Shown: positions 59,278 to 64,000 of the stretch, one piece after another | Position numbering within the stretch: position 1 is the first letter of the stretch | How the letters are laid out: each line of letters starts with the position of its first letter | From: Effrenium voratum | Lineage: Eukaryota; Sar; Dinophyceae; Suessiales; Symbiodiniaceae | Direction of reading: 5' to 3' | DNA length: 64,000 nucleotides | NCBI GenBank assembly: GCA_963377175.1 | Contig: CAUJNA010001026.1 | Location: 54,998-118,997, forward strand | Position numbers and translations under genes: made by a program | The notes under the pieces: generated by a model | Seen by the model: the letters and a program-made list of their open reading frames with translations, nothing else | The model's database searches: none | Told to the model about the DNA's origin: nothing

Positions 59278-60281
59278 ACCCGCGGAGCTGGGTCAAAAGC
59301 AAAGTCCGAAAGGAGGCATGTGCGAAGAAAAGCGCGAGCATCGGTCTGGAGGGGCCGGGTGGAATTAGGCCCCGGTAAGCGCAGGCCAGATCGAATGGCA
59401 GAGATGCATGCCTGGTGGTGTGGTTCAGGGAAGTGTGTAGCGATGCGATGAAGGATGTATAGGGCAGCGTGTGGGAAGTCTCTGCTCCATATGTAACGGA
59501 TGGCATCGAATCGTCGTAGGGTGTTGCTGCCAAGATCGCCCAAAAGGCGCCACAAGTCCAGGCGGTTGCTCATGCGCTTGGCTAGGAAAGCTTGTTGCAG
59601 AGCGATTGGTAGTCGTAGTCTGCGACGCTTTCGCCAAATGGTGGCAAAGCCCATGTGCCGGGATTGAGAAAAGTCCAATTGTCGTATGAAGCCCGTGCGT
59701 GGCCGAAAATGTCTCTCGATGAAGCCAAAATTGAGAGACGGTTGCAGTTCCTGATTGTAGAACTGCTCAGTAGCGAAGAGGTCTGTTGCTGGGACGGCAA
59801 TGTGGATGGGCACTGAAGCGTAAAAGTGGAAAACATCGAAATGCGCCCACCATCGAACGGCCAGCTCGGCGTTGACCAAATGGTGTCGTTGAACCTGAAG
59901 GAGTTTGCGGAATCGGCTGTGATCCCGAGCCATGAGAGAGGTGCGAGTTGCACCGACATAGAAAAAGGTTTGCCATTTGGGATGGCTGGTGAATCTCAGA
60001 TAAACCGCGGAAGGGACAAGCTGAGATGAGAAATCAGAAGCAGGGGAATCCAGGCCGAGTCGGGCAAGCAGGGCTTTCAGTTGGCCAGAGCCACACGAGA
60101 GATGGCAAACGTCAAGTAGCTGAAGCTGTGCGAGTAGCCAGGAACAAAAATGTCGTGCGGTGACGTCGTCGGTTGGGAAGAACCGGAGAGTGAAACGGAG
60201 GACAGTGAGAAATTGGCGGCAGTGGTGTTGCCAGAAATTGTGTTGCTTGGCTGTGCGTCGTTGTCGGTGTGCTGTTGAGAG
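59277..60281 (-). CDS. GIY-YIG endonuclease domain and N-terminal extension of the Penelope-like ORF
   Basis: The frame is open from just after TGA 60,282-60,284. The GIY-YIG core spans about 60,008-59,730: AVYLRF, FFYVGATRTSLMARDHSRFRK (YIG strand and conserved Arg), then the Glu at about 59,768 in FATEQFYNQELQPSLNFGF, the E...Q-P-x-L-N ending typical of the fold. This domain nicks target DNA to prime reverse transcription. Upstream lies a Cys/His-containing stretch (ARHFCSWLL, DVCHLSCGSGQLKALL). The downstream linker runs to the frame break near 59,280. It could be functional only if the frame breaks are suppressed. Confidence 0.75.
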
Positions 60282-60284
60282 TCA

Positions 60285-61876
60285 CTGGTAGAAGTGGCTT
60301 GCAGCGGCCAGGATGCGGCCCAGGGCCGATGACCCTAGTTTGGATAGGGTTCGCACTGGTACGCCCCAGAGCACGGCGGCTCGTTCCAGTTGGGCCCTGG
60401 TGTCGGAGTCCAGTGTGGTCGCCCATTTGGCGCAGTCGTTGGACCAGCATGTAAGGGCCTGCTTGCTTTCTTTGCTGATCTTCTGGGAAGTGATCCATCG
60501 CTGGACTTTGGTGTCGGAAATGTCGGGTGGGAAGTTGCTGGTGAGCCATTGGCAAACGTGGGGAGGGGGTTGGAGCAGGTCGCAAGGCTCCTTCCAGGCG
60601 GGCGGGGTGCCGGCGTGGGGGCCGAGGGGGTGCCGCCGTGGGTGGGGGGGGCCGGGGGAGAAGGGGAGTCGTCAGCGGTGCGAGCGGGGAGGGGGGGGGC
60701 GGGGGAAACGTCAGGAAGTGGGGTGTCAGACGTGGTCAACCGCGGCCGCTTCACGCCGAAGTCCAGAAGGGAGGCCTGAGAGGGGTCAACCGGGCGCTTG
60801 CCGGATGATATGGGTGTAGGGGGAGGTGAAGGGGATGGTGCTTGCTGTGCGAGTTGGCTGTGTGCGACGGCAAGCTGTTGCTGGAGCTGGAGGATGGTGG
60901 CAGCTGAAGCTGGGTCAGTCGTAGTGGTGGGTCGTAGGGAGATGAGGAAGTCGAAGATCTTGCTGGTTAGTAGCTTCATGGCTGCTGGTTTGGTGGTCGA
61001 GGAGCCCTCCTGTGTAGCGACGTGAAGAGCGAGGGCATCCAAGTCAAGATGTCGTTGTCGGATTTGGCTGAGTAGCCCAGCGGCGAAGACTGACTCCGGC
61101 CTCGACTTTGCGACAACGATGCGTACCTCACCTCCATGGGCGAGGTGGCGCAACCACCAGCTGTTCCACTGTTCGTGCAGGAAGTGGAGGAGGGAAACGC
61201 GAGCGATGTCTTGTCCCTCAATGCCCAATTGCCGGGTGAACGCGGTATGCGTTATGACCTTGGGCAGGTCGTACCCTGCGACGCGGGTGGTGTCGTAGTG
61301 ATCGTCGAACTCTGCTGGTGTTGGGACTGAGTGGAGGGGGCGAAGAGCAGGAGGGGGTGTGGCCTTCGAGGCGGTGGAGGGAGGGGAGAAAAGGGGGGCC
61401 GCGGGTGAAGGGGCCGGGGGGAGGAGGGGAAAAATGGGCGCCGCCGGGAGGAGGGGGGGGAAAGCCGGTGAAAGGGGGACGGGGGCCGAGGGGCGGTGGA
61501 GTGGATGGCTGGAAGTGGGAAGTGGGGTGGCCGTGGGGTTGGCATGGAGTTGGAGGTGTAGTCGGTGGTGTCCAGGTCGTGGAGGAGCATCCATAGCAAG
61601 GCCCCAACAGGGCCCCGCACAGGGTTCCGGCCGTGCATGGTGGTTGGATGCAGCGGGTGAAGGTTGCTGTGGATAGTTTTGCCTTTGGAGCATCGGTAAC
61701 AAGCCTCGAGGGGGTTGGAAAGCCATGAGAAAACACAAGGGAAAGGGACCAAGTTCGAACCAAAAGCTGGCAAACGGCAACCGAAAGGAAGGGTCGTATG
61801 GCGAACGATCGGTCACAGAAAAGGCAACAAAGCGAACAAAGCGAACAAACCGTGCATCAGTTCTTTTCCTGGTCAA
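60285..61876 (-). CDS. Proline-rich N-terminal ORF of the Penelope-like element
   Basis: The main frame runs 61,876-60,335; a one-base step at a C-run near 60,560 leads to a better frame ending at 60,282 (QWLTSNFPPDISDTKVQRW...LGRILAAASHFYQ). Pro/Ser-rich tails flank a central folded-looking part (FTRQLGIEGQDIARVSLLHF...VRIVVAKSRPESVFAAGLLSQIRQRHLD) and a Gln-rich helix (LQLQQQLAVAHSQLAQ). No known domain is recognised. The likely start is a Met near 61,730 or 61,876. Only one TGA separates it from the GIY-YIG frame. Confidence 0.55.
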
Positions 61877-61932
61877 ATGGAATATGGTACGGTTCGCGCC
61901 CCGCTACGCCGGGCGCTGCAGCGCGACACCTC

Positions 61933-62775
61933 TTAGCATGGCATACTTGGAGTGAATGCACCATTTTTTGCCTCTGCGGCATGCAAACGTTTGTGCTGGT
62001 CCTCGTGGCTTCCCCCGGACTCCAAGATCTTGTGCTGATTGACAGAGCGCAGTTCCCCAAAAGCGATGGCTCCAAGCTGAGACTTTCCGATGGTGAAGTT
62101 CTGCAAGAGCTGGCCTAACGTGTCGGGATTGCAGGCTGTGGGAGTGGCCTGAGCATAGCATCCAAAGCTCGGGTAGTCATGGTTCTCAGGCCTCCGTGCA
62201 GCAGGCCGGATCATGTTCTCATAGGACATGCGGCGCATTCGATCCGGGGTGGTGCCGTGTACATACGTGACAGCGTGATGGGAAGCTGTGCCGGATCCAG
62301 CTTCCGGGTGCCCACCAGCGACCGGCCAAGGGTGTGGTCGTGGAAACCAAGTGGTTGCGAACACCATGCCGTGTGATTCTCGTCCCAGTAGATGGTAGAA
62401 GCTGGGGTCGAACGCTATGGGCTCATCCATGTCCATGGTTCGCAGTTCCCAGCACTCTGCAAGGAGGTCGGCATGTGAAGGTGGCAAGGCAGGTTCCAGG
62501 TTCCGCAAAATGGTCTTGGTCTGTTCCGTTCTGGAGATGTCCAAGGCTGGAAGCGGGTCCAACTGAACTCGCATTGGGTCAGTCTTGGCTGTGTCCATGA
62601 CGCTTCGCCATAGATCAAGCCACCGGTTGTCGGAGTTTGTGTTGGGCTCTGCCTCCGATGGAGGGGGATCCAGGTCTTCAGTATCATCCAAGGGGTGCTG
62701 GGGGGAGGGTTGGGGAGGAGCAGGGCGGGGAGGGGGGGTTGGGAAAGCCGCCGCGGGTGCAGGGGTAGGGGGCAT
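61933..62775 (-). CDS. Unknown protein with an 'HGT' motif, possibly ADP-ribosyltransferase-like fold
   Basis: 280 codons from ATG; the frame is open to a TGA near 63,052, adding a Trp/Ser/His-rich N-terminal stretch. The first 45 residues are Pro-rich. Residues 170-250 read AVTYVHGTTPDRM...PSFGCYAQA...KSQLGAIAFGEL. H-G-T followed by an aromatic-Gly strand and a hydrophobic strand recalls the ADP-ribosyltransferase/Tpt1 core (weak, by eye). It lies 55 nt upstream of the proline-rich ORF, same strand, so it is probably element-encoded. It may equally be an unknown retroelement protein. Confidence 0.45.
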   Translation of the reverse strand: MPPTPAPAAAFPTPPPRPAPPQPSPQHPLDDTEDLDPPPSEAEPNTNSDNRWLDLWRSVMDTAKTDPMRVQLDPLPALDISRTEQTKTILRNLEPALPPSHADLLAECWELRTMDMDEPIAFDPSFYHLLGRESHGMVFATTWFPRPHPWPVAGGHPEAGSGTASHHAVTYVHGTTPDRMRRMSYENMIRPAARRPENHDYPSFGCYAQATPTACNPDTLGQLLQNFTIGKSQLGAIAFGELRSVNQHKILESGGSHEDQHKRLHAAEAKNGAFTPSMPC

Positions 62776-63100
62776 GCTGGCGTTGTTGCGGCCAGTGCGG
62801 GGTGGGGGATGCGGTTGTTGCTCAGGTTGCTGCTGTGGCCAGGACTGTCGCTTGTCCTGACTGCTCCAGTTGCCTGTGTTGCTGGTGCTGTGGCGGTGCT
62901 TGCCCCAGTGGCTTGTGCTGTGGCTCTGCGGCGGGTGTCCCCACGATTGGTTCCACCAGCGTGGAGAGGACCATTGAGACTTGCCGGTGTCCCATCCGGA
63001 AGTGCGCCAGGAGGTGGAACCTTCCCGGAAGAGCGCCAGGAGGTGGAATCATGAGTAGTGTGAGTGGGTCGGTCGAATCGGTGGAACGGGTGCGGGGAGT

Positions 63101-64000
63101 GTCGATGGTGGACCTGTGTCGGGGGGCGGAGCGGAGGGAAGACAGTGGATTGTCACGTCGGGAGTGGTAGGAGTGCGGGACAGGAGAACGGTGACCTGCT
63201 GTAGCTGCGGGATCATCGGGTGTCGTGTCGTCGGACTTGTTGTGCTGCATGGAGCTGGGGATGGGAGTGGTAGTGGTCGCGCTGCTGTGGGGGGAAAAAA
63301 CTGGATTCTGCGAGAGTGGGGAATGGTGCCAAGTAAAACATAGGAGAAAAAAAAAGATAGAGTGTCGCGTGGGAGGGTGGTTGGGATTTCTGAGGAGGTA
63401 CGCAGCGAGCCGCCAGACGGCAGCTTCGGGCGCGCGCGCCGGCTGAGCTCGGGCATGAAGATGGCAATGCTGCTCGTGAGGCATGGAGAAGCATGATGTG
63501 CAACGTGCCAAGTTGCCGAGTAATTGGAAAGGCCACGATAGGGCATCATGGCCATCGGGTAGCCAAAGTTCGAGAGGCCGCCGTAGGGCTCAATGGGGAA
63601 AGGTGTGAAGGATTCCGTCTGCGAGTTGGGCCTACGGTAACAAGGTTCATGGGCTGCGTCATCTGGGATGACAGCTGCAAGTTCGGTCCACAATTGCCTG
63701 GTGACCGGACGCGGTGCCGTCGAAATGCGTGCAGGGCGAAATCATCATGACTAGTAGGATGGTGTGTAGAGCTGTGTCCGCATCTCGCCCGGGAGAAGAA
63801 TGTTTGGAAAGGGGTGAAAACAAAACCACACCTGCAGCAAAAAAGCGTCAAAGGTGCAAATGCATGCGAGCCAACTTCAACCTGCGAATCGAAACCAAAC
63901 AGAGGGAAGTCCACCAGGGGACCGCCAAAACCCCGCGGCAACGGCAAAAGTTTTCACAGAAAAGCATGCGAGCACACAGGGGTTCTCAGAGGTGCCTGTC
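63101..64000. other. Right-edge stretch, possible 5' part of the retroelement
   Basis: Long minus-strand frames (63,049-63,693 and 62,822-63,511) are Pro/Ser/Thr-rich with no domain I recognise. The first is in frame with the 'HGT' ORF across one TGA. From about 63,750 on there is no convincing coding sequence. Confidence 0.35.

Larger units (their letters stand above)
56565..63100 (-). mobile_element. Penelope-like retroelement with N-terminal GIY-YIG endonuclease, decayed
   Basis: A minus-strand ORF train. A proline-rich leader (61.9-60.3 kb) is followed in the same frame, after one TGA, by a GIY-YIG nuclease, a CxC linker and an RT with Penelope-type motifs. A Myb/SANT-like ORF lies downstream. 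The order endonuclease-CxC-RT is the permuted layout described for N-terminal EN+ Penelope-like elements (Naiad/Chlamys group); known elements end with EN after RT. Frames shift near 60,560, 59,275, 58,200 and 57,850, so this copy is probably dead. Outer limits are uncertain: the 3' end lies near a (CA)n tract and two hairpins, and the 5' end may reach beyond 63.1 kb. No terminal repeats were found. Confidence 0.72.

Overview
The window looks like nuclear DNA of a dinoflagellate (inference). Four things point that way. Every gene I can support lies on the minus strand. Coding exons are short (26-150 nt) and GC-rich, and are scattered through introns tens of times longer. About half of the splice donors I could place by reading frame are GC rather than GT. 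The introns carry short dispersed repeats and long microsatellites, and the proteins (PPR arrays, an F5/8C plus ubiquitin-like protein, a thioesterase-flavin monooxygenase fusion) suit that lineage. I joined exons by splice phase and by continuity of conserved motifs; no transcript or database search was available.

Layout, left to right. 1-14.2 kb: a pentatricopeptide-repeat (PPR) gene read as about 10 small exons, running off the left edge. 14.2-15.7 kb: a graded GATA/GAAA/GA microsatellite block. 15.69-23.49 kb: a nearly full Ty1/copia LTR retrotransposon (minus strand; 177-bp LTRs differing at about 2 positions) with gag, protease, integrase, RT/RNase H and an unusual extra 343-codon ORF before the 3' LTR. 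24.4-27.1 kb: a few exons of an unrecognised gene, possibly the 5' part of the PPR gene. 28.1-53.4 kb: one NhaD-type Na+/H+ antiporter gene of about 21 exons whose phases sum to a 475-residue protein. 54.2-56.4 kb: long hexanucleotide and other simple repeats. 56.6-63.9 kb: a decayed Penelope-like retroelement with an N-terminal GIY-YIG endonuclease, a CxC linker and RT, flanked by companion ORFs (Myb/SANT-like protein, a proline-rich leader, an unknown 'HGT' protein).

The main observation is gene nesting. A complete 22-exon thioesterase-flavin monooxygenase gene (40,204-49,776) lies on the same strand inside one NhaD intron (39,664-50,397). Joining the NhaD exons on either side restores the family's conserved D-H-x-Q-G-F segment in frame. 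A second, intronless gene (37,691-38,506) lies inside another NhaD intron. The second theme is two retroelements whose architecture departs from the textbook form. The third is a set of short, partly inverted-repeat-bounded elements shared between introns of different genes, which look like introners.
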